In this document: piece by piece, positions 28,401 through 35,840 of the stretch
Numbering within the stretch: the first letter of the stretch is position 1
Layout: each line of letters opens with the position of its first letter
Source of the DNA: an uncultured Pelagibacteraceae bacterium
GTDB lineage: Bacteria > Pseudomonadota > Alphaproteobacteria > Pelagibacterales > AG-422-B15
Direction of reading: 5' to 3'
NCBI GenBank assembly: GCA_902589175.1
Contig: CACIRX010000009.1
Location: forward strand, 1-39,899
DNA: 39,899 bases
Notes under the pieces: generated by a model
Seen by the model: only the letters and a program-made list of their open reading frames with translations
Database searches by the model: none
Told to the model about the DNA's origin: nothing
Program-made: the position numbers and the translations under genes

Positions 28401-29005
28401 TCATCATCTATGCTTTGAATAAAGCATGCGTGAGGTTGAGGTCTTTCGTAAGAACTTGAGGATCTAGTTAGCTTTCCAGTTTCATGATCAACATAAAAAT
28501 GACCTTGAGAAGGACCATCGATTCCATAGGCCCAGTTTAATCCTGTATTGAACCATTGAGGACTGTTTGGTGCAACCATTTGATTAGCGAGCATATAGCG
28601 GACTTCATCAAAAAAAGCTTTGGCATCATCTTCTGATGAAAAATAACCACCTTTCCATCCCCAATATGTCCACGCCCCTGCAAGTCTATCAAAAACTTGC
28701 TGTGAGCTTGTTTCGGACGAATAACTTACTTCTCCGTCACTGTCATCAGCAATTCTTGGAGCAAGCCATGATGGAACATTTTTTTCATCAGTTCGTTTTA
28801 GTTTTGACGGAACACCAGCTTTTCTAAAATATTTTTGAGAGAGAATATCGCTTGCAACTTGACTCCATTGCTCTGGAACCTCAAAATTTTCTAATTTAAA
28901 TACAAGAGACCCATCAGGATTAACTATTTCACTTGAAACCTTTTTAAAATTTATGCTTTCGTATGGTGATTGATTAGCAGCTGTAAATTCTCTATTTATT
29001 TTCAT
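25421..29005 (-). CDS. nrdJ: Adenosylcobalamin-dependent (class II) ribonucleotide reductase
   Basis: Reduces ribonucleotides to deoxyribonucleotides using coenzyme B12 as radical source. The 1194-residue protein opens with [11 protein letters not shown], the conserved NrdJ start. It has the first redox cysteine in P-H-A-C-F-I-Q-S, the N-P-C-S-E-Y active-site loop, the C-N-L-A-S-L-N segment, the P-T-G-T-I-G-L phosphate-binding loop and a C-terminal zinc-ribbon-like tail with three C-x-x-C pairs (last 40 residues). An AGAAGGG ribosome binding site precedes the ATG. Upstream are tandem NrdR-like boxes on a good promoter. No class I genes are in this window. The enzyme implies a need to make or import cobalamin. 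Confidence 0.98.
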   Translation of the reverse strand: MKINREFTAANQSPYESINFKKVSSEIVNPDGSLVFKLENFEVPEQWSQVASDILSQKYFRKAGVPSKLKRTDEKNVPSWLAPRIADDSDGEVSYSSETSSQQVFDRLAGAWTYWGWKGGYFSSEDDAKAFFDEVRYMLANQMVAPNSPQWFNTGLNWAYGIDGPSQGHFYVDHETGKLTRSSSSYERPQPHACFIQSIDDDLVNDGGIMDLWVREARLFKYGSGTGTNFSNLRGSSEGLSGGGKSSGLMSFLKIGDRAAGAIKSGGTTRRAAKMVVVDIDHPDIEEFIKWKVTEEQKVASIVTGSKICSKHLKSIMNACHNCEADGESCFEPSKNPALRREIIAARKNEVPENYIQRIIHFAKQGYKSIEFETYNTDWDSEAYVTVSGQNSNNSVRVTDDFLNAVIEDKDWNLINRIDNSVSKTVKAKDLWDQVGYSAWACADPGIQFHTTINDWHTCPESGEIRASNPCSEYMFLDNTACNLASLNLMTFMDENKCLNTDLFKHAVRIWTLILEISVMMAQFPSKEIAKLSYEYRTLGLGYANLGGYLMSKGVAYDSEEGRANCAAITALMTGISYATSAEVASEQGPFPGYQQNSKNMLRVMRNHRRAAYGKTDEYEGLHINPVPFIVEDLRDTNLGMEAQNAWDQAYENGQKFGFRNAQTTVIAPTGTIGLVMDCDTTGIEPDFAMVKFKKLAGGGYFKIINRTVPEALRQLQYTEDEIEETINYAVGHGTLNNAPAINHETLKEKGFEEEQIELLEQNLKNVFDIRFSFNSYTLGMEFCKEKLNFSEEQLTDMNFNMLTALGFTNDEIDEANTFCCGTMTLEGSPHIKDDHLAVFDCANPCGRIGKRYLSVESHIRMMAAAQPFISGAISKTINMPAESDVEDCNEAYLLSWKLGTKANALYRDGSKLSQPLASKLVDEDVEEEIEQPDNQIDRTIAVAKEAMNSVVYGSRNKVPDRRKGYIQKAIVGGHKVYLHTGEYEDGSLGEIFIDMHKEGAFLRSLMNNFAIAISIGLQYGVPLEEYVEAYTFTRFDPAGVVQGNNRIKNATSILDYVFRELAVSYLGRNDLAHADNTDVDFSLGTGAEEGTLKNNEIPWKLVKKVSSQGYLRGQDGLSVVSSNGSMETVSAEQAPISAAVSTGSTSDQSMSRVQAARMMGYEGDACPECGSFTLVRNGTCLKCDTCGATTGCS

Positions 29006-29152
29006 TATTTTCCCTTCTAAAATATATTCATTGCAACAGACGAGCTTCTATAAAACCAATATTAATAATTTAGTGGTCTCGACCGTAAATTGTGCCAGAA
29101 TGCTAAATGAGTAACTTTCTAGATTATTGATAATTTATTATTTGAAAAATGA

Positions 29153-29168
29153 AGTCAACATATTGTGT
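29153..29168 (-). promoter_or_regulatory. NrdR box 1 (promoter-distal) of nrdJ
   Basis: On the minus strand this reads ACACAATATGTTGACT. By hand it matches the NrdR consensus acaCwAtATaTwGtgt at 13 of 16 positions. It lies 31 bp from a second box, within the predicted transcribed leader just after the start site. Confidence 0.65.
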
Positions 29169-29183
29169 AAAAAAATTTGTAAA

Positions 29184-29199
29184 CTACTATATAAGGTAT
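29184..29199 (-). promoter_or_regulatory. NrdR box 2 of nrdJ, overlapping the -10 box
   Basis: On the minus strand this reads ATACCTTATATAGTAG, 11 of 16 matches to the NrdR consensus by hand. Box starts are exactly 31 bp apart, the about-three-helical-turn spacing known for tandem NrdR boxes. It covers the predicted -10 element, so a bound repressor would block RNA polymerase. Confidence 0.6.
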
Positions 29200-29214
29200 A
29201 GAAAATGTTATCAA
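29186..29214 (-). promoter_or_regulatory. Predicted sigma-70 promoter of nrdJ
   Basis: Minus-strand TTGATA (29214-29209) and TATAGT (29191-29186) are each 5 of 6 to consensus and are separated by exactly 17 bp. Transcription would begin near 29179. Confidence 0.65.
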
Positions 29215-29315
29215 AATTAAAAAAAGTCAATATTTTCAGTATTTTATTAACTCAAGATAATTCACTAATTGTTGAAAAAACTGTTAATTTTAAACTTAAT
29301 AATTCATAAATAATC

Positions 29316-29696
29316 ATGTTGAGAGAGATATTTACTTGGTGGAACGGGCAGACCATAGGTACCAGAATTTGGTCTTATTTTAATGGAGTTTTGGTCGGAA
29401 CTGATGATCAGGGTAATAAATATTATAAAAATAGAAAAGATACAAAGAGGTGGGTTATTTACAACAATATAGTTGAGTCAACTCTTGTTAACCCTGAATG
29501 GAACAATTGGCTTAGATACACTTCATTATCAAAGCCATCAGAATTTGAAAAACACGATTGGCAGATAAATCATTTGCCTAATTTAACTGGCACTGATGCT
29601 GCCTATGATCCAAAAAATAGTAAAAAAGAAATGAAGTCAGTTGATAAAAATGATGATTATAAAAAATGGAGTCCAAAAAATAAAAGTAATATTTAA
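29316..29696 (+). CDS. NDUFA12 family subunit of NADH:ubiquinone oxidoreductase
   Basis: Accessory subunit of respiratory complex I found in Alphaproteobacteria and mitochondria (B17.2). The 126-residue protein has the family pattern: W-W-x-G-x-T-I-G-T near 8-16, the V-G-x-D-x-x-G-N-K-Y-Y-x-N segment (29-41), R-W-V-I-Y-N (47-52) and W-N-N-W-L-R-Y/H-T (63-70). It is encoded just before the DUF2155 gene, whose start lies inside its 3' end, as in other Alphaproteobacteria. The complex I core genes are not in this window. This gene is one of the clearest taxonomic markers here. Confidence 0.93.
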   Translation: MLREIFTWWNGQTIGTRIWSYFNGVLVGTDDQGNKYYKNRKDTKRWVIYNNIVESTLVNPEWNNWLRYTSLSKPSEFEKHDWQINHLPNLTGTDAAYDPKNSKKEMKSVDKNDDYKKWSPKNKSNI

Positions 29697-30162
29697 CATA
29701 TTATTTTTGAGCTTTTTATTATTCTCTAGTCTTCATGCTCAAGATATTGAGGATTTACCATTGATAAACTTAAATGAACTTGAACCCACCTATGAAGACG
29801 AAGTTATAGATCGAAACATTGAAAATGATTCAAAGGATAATGATTTTATTAATAGTAAAAATAAAAATTTTGAAGAGTCGTTCGCGACTATCAGTTTATT
29901 AAATAAAATTACAGCAGAAGTTAAAACCATAAATATTAAATTGAAAGAGCACTATCTTTATGAAGAATTAAAAATTTATGCGATTGACTGTTATAATAGT
30001 AAACCGTTAGAGAAAGCTGAAACAGCTGTATATTTGAATATTTACATCGAGAAAACAATGAAAAAAATATTTAACGGATGGATGATAAAATCGCTTCCAT
30101 CAATCTCATCAATGGAACACCCTATATATGATCTCTGGGTAGATGATTGTTATAAACTATAG
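29650..30162 (+). CDS. DUF2155 domain protein, exported
   Basis: From the ATG at 29650 the protein has 170 residues with a signal peptide (hydrophobic core about 14-26, then H-A-Q). The C-terminal 90 residues match the DUF2155 pattern: L-N-K-I-T, a C-Y in the middle, N-G-W-M-I-K-S-L-P-S-I and M-E-H-P-I-Y-D-L-W-V-D-D-C. Two conserved cysteines may pair in the periplasm. A TTG at 29641 is an alternative start; either way the gene begins inside NDUFA12 in another frame. Function is unknown. Its last 6 bp overlap accC on the other strand. The aat gene usually between DUF2155 and accC is missing. Confidence 0.85.
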   Translation: MMIIKNGVQKIKVIFNILFLSFLLFSSLHAQDIEDLPLINLNELEPTYEDEVIDRNIENDSKDNDFINSKNKNFEESFATISLLNKITAEVKTINIKLKEHYLYEELKIYAIDCYNSKPLEKAETAVYLNIYIEKTMKKIFNGWMIKSLPSISSMEHPIYDLWVDDCYKL

Positions 30163-31497
30163 ATTCTCAATATTATTTTCTAACCAATTTATAGCCACCC
30201 CTCCATTCTTAAACTCGGAGGAAGATAGTATTTTTTTATGAAGCTCAATGTTAGTATCTATGCCGTCAATTACAATTTCATTGAGAGACCTCAATGCGCG
30301 CTTGATAGCATGATTTCTTGTTCTGCCAGTGGAGATTAACTTCGCCAATAAATTATCATAATAGTGCGGAACTTTATAACCTGAATAAATAAAGGTATCT
30401 AGTCTAATTCCGTTACCTGCAGGAGGATGATACATTTCTATTTTGCCAGCAGATGGCTTGAAATCTTTTGAGCTTTCAGCATTTATTCTGCATTCAATCG
30501 AATGTCCTAGAGGTTTAATATTTTCTTGATTTGTAAAAATTTTATCCCCGTGAGCAACACATATTTGTTCCCTAACGAGATCCACTCTAGTTAACATTTC
30601 TGTAATAGGGTGTTCCACCTGAAGCCTTGTATTCATTTCCATGAAATAAAATTCCTTACCATCGAATAAAAATTCGAGAGTGCCCAATCCCAAATAACCC
30701 ATCTTTTCCATTGCATCAACGCAAGTCTTAAATAGTTTCTGTTTTTTTTTCTCATCTACATTGGGCGCAAGGGCTTCTTCGACAACTTTTTGATTACGTC
30801 TTTGCACAGAGCAGTCTCTTTCATGCAAATGAAGAAAATTGCCATGTGTGTCGCAGATTACTTGAACTTCAATATGTCGAGGTGAATCAATAAATTTTTC
30901 AATGTATATTGAGTCATTTCCAAAAAAAGAAAGCGCCTCCTGTTTAATTATTGGCAATGCATCCTTTAATTCTTTTTTAGAATTTACAATTTTCATACCT
31001 CTGCCACCACCACCAGCACTGGCCTTAAGTAAAACAGGGTATCCTATCTCATCACTAGCTGTTAGTGCATCAGACTCACTTTTGACTTCACCTTCAGAGC
31101 CTGGAACAGTTGGCACGCCAAATTTTTTCATTATTTTTTTAGCCTCAATTTTATCGCCCATCATTTCGATATGAGAATACTTTGGTCCAATAAAAGTTAA
31201 TTTATGATCCTCAAGCATCTTGGCAAATGAAGCATTTTCAGACAGAAAGCCATATCCTGGATGAACTGCTTGAGCGCCTGTAATTTCACATGCTGAAATT
31301 ATGGCATGTGCATTTAAATAGCTTTTGTTAACCGGGTTAGGCCCAATGCAAACACTCTCATCGGCAATCCTGACATGCATAGACTCTTTATCTGCTTCAC
31401 TGTGAACAGCTACAGTTGAAATTCCAAGTTCTTGACAGGCTCGATTTATTCTAACTGCAATTTCACCACGGTTAGCAATAAGAACTTTATCAAACAT
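30157..31497 (-). CDS. accC: Biotin carboxylase subunit of acetyl-CoA carboxylase
   Basis: Carboxylates the biotin on AccB using ATP and bicarbonate, the first committed step of fatty-acid synthesis. The 446-residue protein has the N-terminal I-A-N-R-G-E-I-A-V-R-I (7-17), H-P-G-Y-G-F-L-S-E-N (79-88), the ATP-grasp glycine loop K-A-S-A-G-G-G-G-R-G-M (158-168), the E-R-D-C-S-V-Q-R-R motif and E-M-N-T-R-L-Q-V-E-H. Length is standard. It is coupled to accB by a TAATG overlap. Confidence 0.98.
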   Translation of the reverse strand: MFDKVLIANRGEIAVRINRACQELGISTVAVHSEADKESMHVRIADESVCIGPNPVNKSYLNAHAIISACEITGAQAVHPGYGFLSENASFAKMLEDHKLTFIGPKYSHIEMMGDKIEAKKIMKKFGVPTVPGSEGEVKSESDALTASDEIGYPVLLKASAGGGGRGMKIVNSKKELKDALPIIKQEALSFFGNDSIYIEKFIDSPRHIEVQVICDTHGNFLHLHERDCSVQRRNQKVVEEALAPNVDEKKKQKLFKTCVDAMEKMGYLGLGTLEFLFDGKEFYFMEMNTRLQVEHPITEMLTRVDLVREQICVAHGDKIFTNQENIKPLGHSIECRINAESSKDFKPSAGKIEMYHPPAGNGIRLDTFIYSGYKVPHYYDNLLAKLISTGRTRNHAIKRALRSLNEIVIDGIDTNIELHKKILSSSEFKNGGVAINWLENNIENL

Positions 31498-31943
31498 TAT
31501 CCTATGAGCATTAATGGTTGGCCAAATTCTACAGCTTGCTCATTTTCAACTAAAATTTTGATTACTTTTCCTTGCAGTGAAGATTCTATAGGATTCATTG
31601 TTTTCATAGCTTCAACAATAAGAATTGTTTGACCTGATTTAACAGAGTCACCAATATTTACAAATTTATTAGCACCTGGCTCTGGTTGAAGGTAAACGGT
31701 TCCAACCATTGGAGATTTAATTACCCTTGGATCATTTTTGTAATCATCTTCACTTACTTGTGTTTCTGAATTATTTTGAATTGGGATATCTTTATCAACA
31801 GGTTGTAAGCGAGCACCTTTCGCAACTGTTACTGAAAAATCCCCATCTGAATATGAAACTTCAGTTAAATTTAATTCTTCAAGAATTTTTGCTAGATCTT
31901 TTATAGGTTTTGGGTCGATATTTTTTTTAGACTTATCACTCAT
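31497..31943 (-). CDS. accB: Biotin carboxyl carrier protein of acetyl-CoA carboxylase
   Basis: This 148-residue protein has an N-terminal helical region (about 10-45), a Pro/Asp-rich linker (46-72) and the C-terminal biotinyl domain. The biotinylated lysine is K114 in V-E-A-M-K-T-M-N. The domain ends in the usual F-G-Q-P-L-M-L-I. It lies between aroQ (12 bp upstream) and accC (1-bp overlap), as in many Alphaproteobacteria, and works with AccC in the same operon. Confidence 0.98.
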   Translation of the reverse strand: MSDKSKKNIDPKPIKDLAKILEELNLTEVSYSDGDFSVTVAKGARLQPVDKDIPIQNNSETQVSEDDYKNDPRVIKSPMVGTVYLQPEPGANKFVNIGDSVKSGQTILIVEAMKTMNPIESSLQGKVIKILVENEQAVEFGQPLMLIG

Positions 31944-31955
31944 AAGTTTATCCTT

Positions 31956-32399
31956 TTATATTAATTTAACCATTCCTTCAACTGCGAGCACATAGCTATT
32001 TGGTCCAAATCCACAAATAACTCCGTGCACCCCTTTACTTATATATGAATGATGTCTAAAGTCTTCTCTCCTAAATAAATTTGATAAATGAATTTCAATT
32101 TTTGGGATTTCTATTGTTAAAAGTGCATCTAATATTGCAACTGAAGTGTGCGAAAAGCCGCCACCATTGATTATCAGGCCATTTGCAGTATTCTTTGATT
32201 TTTGTATACAGTCTACAATATCGCCTTCAGAATTAGATTGAAAAAAATTCACATCAATTTCTTTATAGTTTTGAGCGACGTAATTCTTTACCGTCTTATG
32301 AACTTCATCCAAAGTCATAGACCCGTAAATTTCCGGCTCTCTTTCACCAAGCATATTTAAGTTAGGCCCATCGACAAATTGTATAAACTTTTTACTCAT
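31956..32399 (-). CDS. aroQ: Type II 3-dehydroquinate dehydratase
   Basis: Third step of the shikimate pathway. The 147-residue protein has G-P-N-L-N-M-L-G-x-R-E-P-x-I-Y-G (11-26) with the catalytic Y25, I-I-N-G-G-G-F-S-H-T-S (76-86) with H84, and H-L-S-N (104-107). Length is typical of the dodecameric type II enzyme. It sits in the classic aroQ-accB-accC order. The gene for a DsbA-type thioredoxin fold protein often found between the M48 protease and aroQ is absent; the gap is only 22 bp. Confidence 0.97.
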   Translation of the reverse strand: MSKKFIQFVDGPNLNMLGEREPEIYGSMTLDEVHKTVKNYVAQNYKEIDVNFFQSNSEGDIVDCIQKSKNTANGLIINGGGFSHTSVAILDALLTIEIPKIEIHLSNLFRREDFRHHSYISKGVHGVICGFGPNSYVLAVEGMVKLI

Positions 32400-32421
32400 T
32401 TTTATATTATACTTCTAATCA

Positions 32422-33753
32422 TCATCTTTTTGAAACTTCTTTCTTTAAAATTTCAATTAAATCATTAGTTCGATACCATTCTGGAGAATTTTCTTCAATC
32501 TGTTTTAATGCTTTAACTGCAAATTCATAAGATAATTCACGTTCACCAATTAGAAAATATCGTTCAGCAGTGGCATAGTTAGCCAGTGTAATTGATCCAG
32601 TTTGTGCGTATGCTCTTGACAATAAATACCATGCATAGGCATTTTCTGGGTTGATTAGTAATGATTTTTTTAAATTTAAAATAGCTTCTGATGATTTATT
32701 TTTTTCCTCGAAGGTTAATAAGTAATTGCCCATCATCATGTAATATAGGTCATTTACTTTATCAATATTATTAATTGCTGCTTCATGATAAAAAGCTGCA
32801 CTTTTATTATCATTATTTGCAAAGTATATCTCACCCAGGAGTTCATTGTAAAATGGATTTGATGGATGCTTATTAATAAGCCGTTTCATATTTTCGATTG
32901 ATTTTGCGTGATTGCCTTGAAAATAGTTTGATACTGCAGTGGCGTACAAGTCCACATCATTCGTTGAATTATAAATAGCTTCTGTTTCATAATGTGGATG
33001 TGTAAAACCATGCAATTTTGCTTTTAATAATTCAAATTTTTTCTGAAATATTTTATCTTTATCGTAATCGCAATCATTATAATTTTCTAAAGACAAATTG
33101 ATCCATCCAATTCTATTTTGAACAAGCGGGTGAGTTGATCTATAATTATTTTCATCAAAGACATAAGACTCGTTTATGTTTTCAATTTTTTTTAAGAATT
33201 CTATTAAATATTTTCCGTTTATTCCATTATCACACAAGAGCTTTACAGCAGCTTGATCTGCAGAAGCTTCCTGAGTTCTTGAATAATAAGAAAAATTGTC
33301 AGTCACACTTGCTTGCCCAACCATAACTCCTGCTATCCCAGCATCGGTTGCGCCTGCAATCATTCCAATTATACCAAGCAAATATATTGGTAATGCTTTA
33401 TTAGATAGATTTGATATTTCTATTGATGTATTAAAAATATGTCCACCTAATATATGAGCTAGTTCGTGTGAAAGTACAGCTGCGTACTCTCTATAATCAT
33501 TTGCTGTCAAAATAAGTTCGGTATTTATAAATATATTTTGACCTCCAGTTACAAATGCGTTTACCTGATCACTTTTTACGAAATAAATTTTTAAGTCTCC
33601 TGACTCAAGATTGTTTGATTTCAATAGTGTAGAGACAATGTCATCGGTGAATTGTTCTAATTCAGTGTCTCTAATTATTTCAAATGCATTTGAATGGGAA
33701 AAAAGAAAATAAAATATAAAAAAAAATTTTATAAAAAATTTGTTACATTTCAT
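32422..33753 (-). CDS. Periplasmic M48 metalloprotease with TPR repeats (BepA-like)
   Basis: The start is placed at the ATG at 33753, which overlaps the rne stop as TAATG and gives 443 residues; a GTG 12 bp upstream is a less likely alternative. A signal peptide (1-23) precedes an M48 protease domain with the zinc motif H-E-L-A-H (96-100) and a downstream E-A-S-A-D third-ligand motif near 161-165. Hydrophobic helices lie near 120-145. The C-terminal part (about 255-440) has tetratricopeptide-like helices. Family members such as BepA degrade or chaperone misassembled outer-membrane proteins including LptD. The role here is inferred. Confidence 0.9.
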   Translation of the reverse strand: MKCNKFFIKFFFIFYFLFSHSNAFEIIRDTELEQFTDDIVSTLLKSNNLESGDLKIYFVKSDQVNAFVTGGQNIFINTELILTANDYREYAAVLSHELAHILGGHIFNTSIEISNLSNKALPIYLLGIIGMIAGATDAGIAGVMVGQASVTDNFSYYSRTQEASADQAAVKLLCDNGINGKYLIEFLKKIENINESYVFDENNYRSTHPLVQNRIGWINLSLENYNDCDYDKDKIFQKKFELLKAKLHGFTHPHYETEAIYNSTNDVDLYATAVSNYFQGNHAKSIENMKRLINKHPSNPFYNELLGEIYFANNDNKSAAFYHEAAINNIDKVNDLYYMMMGNYLLTFEEKNKSSEAILNLKKSLLINPENAYAWYLLSRAYAQTGSITLANYATAERYFLIGERELSYEFAVKALKQIEENSPEWYRTNDLIEILKKEVSKR

Positions 33754-35627
33754 TACTTTTGCCACCAGCCTGTTTTTTTGTTCTTAATCTCTTTAAGAGT
33801 GGCTTTCGGGCTTTTATTTTTTGTCTTAGAGGAGTTTGTCAATTGATCTTTTTCTGTCTTCTTGTCCTTTCCCTCTTCCTCTATTGTCTTTTTTTTGATC
33901 GATCTTTCATTGTTCTTTTTAGTCTTGCTTTTTACGCTATTTGTTTTGCTTTTATTCTTAGACTCGTCTGTTTCAAAAATGATTTCTTCATTTTTAAATG
34001 AATCATCTCCTAATAAAATAATCTTAACTTTTCTAGATGATTCAATATTATCTATTTCTTTTGGAAAATTTGTTAACATAAGATTTTTAATATAAGGACT
34101 TATTTTTAAACTCATTTTTTTTGTTTTCTTTTTATTTAATTCTTCATTGATCTGGTATAAAAGTTTCTGAACTATTGAATGATGGCTAAGTTCAATTTTC
34201 CATTCAATGAAGCTTTGCCTTAGACGTTGCCGTGACATTTCTAACAGTCCAAATTGACTTATCCTTGAGACTTGCGTTCTTGCCCGATCTTTTTTGACAA
34301 GCTCTTTAATCTTACGTTCAACTTGACGATTATTTCTCATTTCATACATATCAATGAAATCGACAACAATTAACCCTGAGAGATCACGTATTTTAATTTG
34401 CTTTGCTATTTCTGTCGCTGCTTCTAAATTTGTCTTTAGGGCAGTCTTTTCAATGTTCCTCTCTTTTGTTGCACCTCCTGAGTTTACATCAATAGCAACT
34501 AATGCTTCAGTAGGGTTAATTACTAAGTAACCTCCAGATTTAAGTTTTACCTCAGCATCGAACATCTTAATTATTTCTTTCTCGATCTTATGTTTAGTAA
34601 ACAGCGGCTCTTTACTTTTATATAATTTTACGAATTTAGAGTTACCAGGTAAAATTTGAGACATATATTTTTTTGTTTCCTTGTAGGCATCATTACCTTG
34701 TACCAGAATTTCCTTCATTTCTTTTGTGTAGATATCCCTTACTATTCTTCTTAGTAAATTCCCTTCTTCGTGTATTAGTGCAGGGGCAATTGCTTTTTTT
34801 GTCTCATTTACTATTTGTGCCCACAATTTATTCAGGGTTGAATAATCTTTCTTAATTTCATTTTTTGTTCGATTTAATCCAGCAGTTCTAATAATTAAAC
34901 CCATTTCAGCTGGTACTTTTAGCTCTTCAATTATTTTTTTTAATTTTTTTCTGTCATCAGATATAGAAATTTTTCTCGAAACTCCTTTAGTTTTTGTAGA
35001 GTTTGGCATTAAAACTGAATATTTTCCTGCAAGTGAAATATACGAAGTTAAAGCAGCTCCTTTATTGCCCCTTTCTTCTTTAACAACCTGCACTAAGATA
35101 AGTTGACCTGTTTTTATTACTTCTTGAATTTTATATGAACGATAAAGTCTTCTTCTTAAGCTAGAGGTATTTTTTCGCTTAAAAGATTTTTTTTCTATTT
35201 CACTATCTTTGTTTTCTTCATTACCGCTTAAATCTAAATCATCTTTATTATTTATTTCAGTAATTTGGCTTTCAATAGAGTCAGTGTCGTTCTGATCACT
35301 CCTTGTGTCGTCAATGTCTTCTGAATTGTGCTCTTCTTCTATTTCAGCTTCAGCTTGAATAAGAGCCTCTCTATCTGCTACGGGAATTTGAAAATAATTT
35401 GGATGTATCTCGCCAAAAGCTAAGAAGCCATTTTTTTCAGACCCAATATCTACGAAAGCTGCCTGTAAGGAAGCCTCGATTCTTGAAACTTTACCTAAAT
35501 AAATATTTCCCTTTAAATTCTTTTTGGAGATAGACTCAAATTCAAAATCTTCCAATTCATTATCAGATAATAATGCAAATTGAGTTTGAGTCTCATTCGA
35601 ACCATCGATGAGTATTTTTTGTGACAT
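33753..35627 (-). CDS. rne: Ribonuclease E/G family endoribonuclease, reduced scaffold
   Basis: Endonuclease of mRNA decay and rRNA/tRNA processing. The 624-residue protein has an S1 domain (about 36-210) split by an acidic insertion (about 92-150) as in alphaproteobacterial RNase E. The catalytic Mg2+ aspartates are D380 in A-I-D-V-N-S-G-G and D423 in V-V-D-F-I-D-M. After L-E-M-S-R-Q-R-L-R (462-470) the usual zinc-link C-P-x-C is absent: the region reads I-E-L-S-H-H-S-I. The tail (545-624) is only a short K/E/S-rich stretch, but it ends T-G-W-W-Q-K, the GWW peptide that binds PNPase in Caulobacter. It overlaps the protease start by one base. Confidence 0.93.
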   Translation of the reverse strand: MSQKILIDGSNETQTQFALLSDNELEDFEFESISKKNLKGNIYLGKVSRIEASLQAAFVDIGSEKNGFLAFGEIHPNYFQIPVADREALIQAEAEIEEEHNSEDIDDTRSDQNDTDSIESQITEINNKDDLDLSGNEENKDSEIEKKSFKRKNTSSLRRRLYRSYKIQEVIKTGQLILVQVVKEERGNKGAALTSYISLAGKYSVLMPNSTKTKGVSRKISISDDRKKLKKIIEELKVPAEMGLIIRTAGLNRTKNEIKKDYSTLNKLWAQIVNETKKAIAPALIHEEGNLLRRIVRDIYTKEMKEILVQGNDAYKETKKYMSQILPGNSKFVKLYKSKEPLFTKHKIEKEIIKMFDAEVKLKSGGYLVINPTEALVAIDVNSGGATKERNIEKTALKTNLEAATEIAKQIKIRDLSGLIVVDFIDMYEMRNNRQVERKIKELVKKDRARTQVSRISQFGLLEMSRQRLRQSFIEWKIELSHHSIVQKLLYQINEELNKKKTKKMSLKISPYIKNLMLTNFPKEIDNIESSRKVKIILLGDDSFKNEEIIFETDESKNKSKTNSVKSKTKKNNERSIKKKTIEEEGKDKKTEKDQLTNSSKTKNKSPKATLKEIKNKKTGWWQK

Positions 35628-35840
35628 TTAAGAAAACCTTTCAAAGTAATAACCACATTAAGTGGCATAGAATATTTGTATGTGAATATGTTTGTTTTAA
35701 TCATAATAATTATCTAACTATATGATTGTATTGTTATATTTAGAATTTACAAAAATCAATGATTTATTATTTTGTTTTTTTTAGCAAAAATTGAGTATTT
35801 TAAGTCAAATCAACGCCATATTTTTATTTAATCATTAGAA
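35628..35840. promoter_or_regulatory. Divergent rne / mrcA intergenic region
   Basis: These 213 bp must hold the promoters of rne (minus) and mrcA (plus). An AAAGG-type ribosome binding site precedes rne. The rne leader contains a small CCAC-TTAAT-GTGG hairpin (35653-35665). RNase E is autoregulated through its 5' leader in E. coli, but no similar structure can be recognised here. No clear -35/-10 pair or terminator is visible. Confidence 0.4.

Larger units (their letters stand above)
29006..29315. other. 310-bp divergent intergenic region, nrdJ / NDUFA12
   Basis: The longest gap in the window. It holds the predicted nrdJ promoter and two NrdR-like boxes (29153-29214), then a predicted leader of about 174 nt before nrdJ. 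The leader has a GGTCTCGACC inverted repeat at 29075-29084 (4-bp arms, 2-nt centre) of unknown meaning. On the plus side, TTGAAA at 29272-29277 with TAATAA at 29297-29302 is a weak promoter candidate for the NDUFA12 gene. No cobalamin riboswitch, tRNA or small reading frame is convincing. Confidence 0.6.

Noticed and set aside
29075..29084. GGTCTCGACC inverted repeat as a LexA operator
   Set aside because: The alphaproteobacterial SOS box is GAAC-N7-GTTC; this site has different half-sites and a 2-nt centre. Left only as an unexplained short palindrome.
29006..29180. Cobalamin riboswitch before nrdJ
   Set aside because: The leader is long enough to invite the idea, but no B12-box core or GC-rich multi-helix pattern could be found; it is A/T-rich and mostly unstructured by eye.
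35755..35785. T-rich run as an intrinsic terminator
   Set aside because: It is preceded only by AAATCAATGATTT, which has no loop space and no G/C, so a stable terminator hairpin is unlikely.
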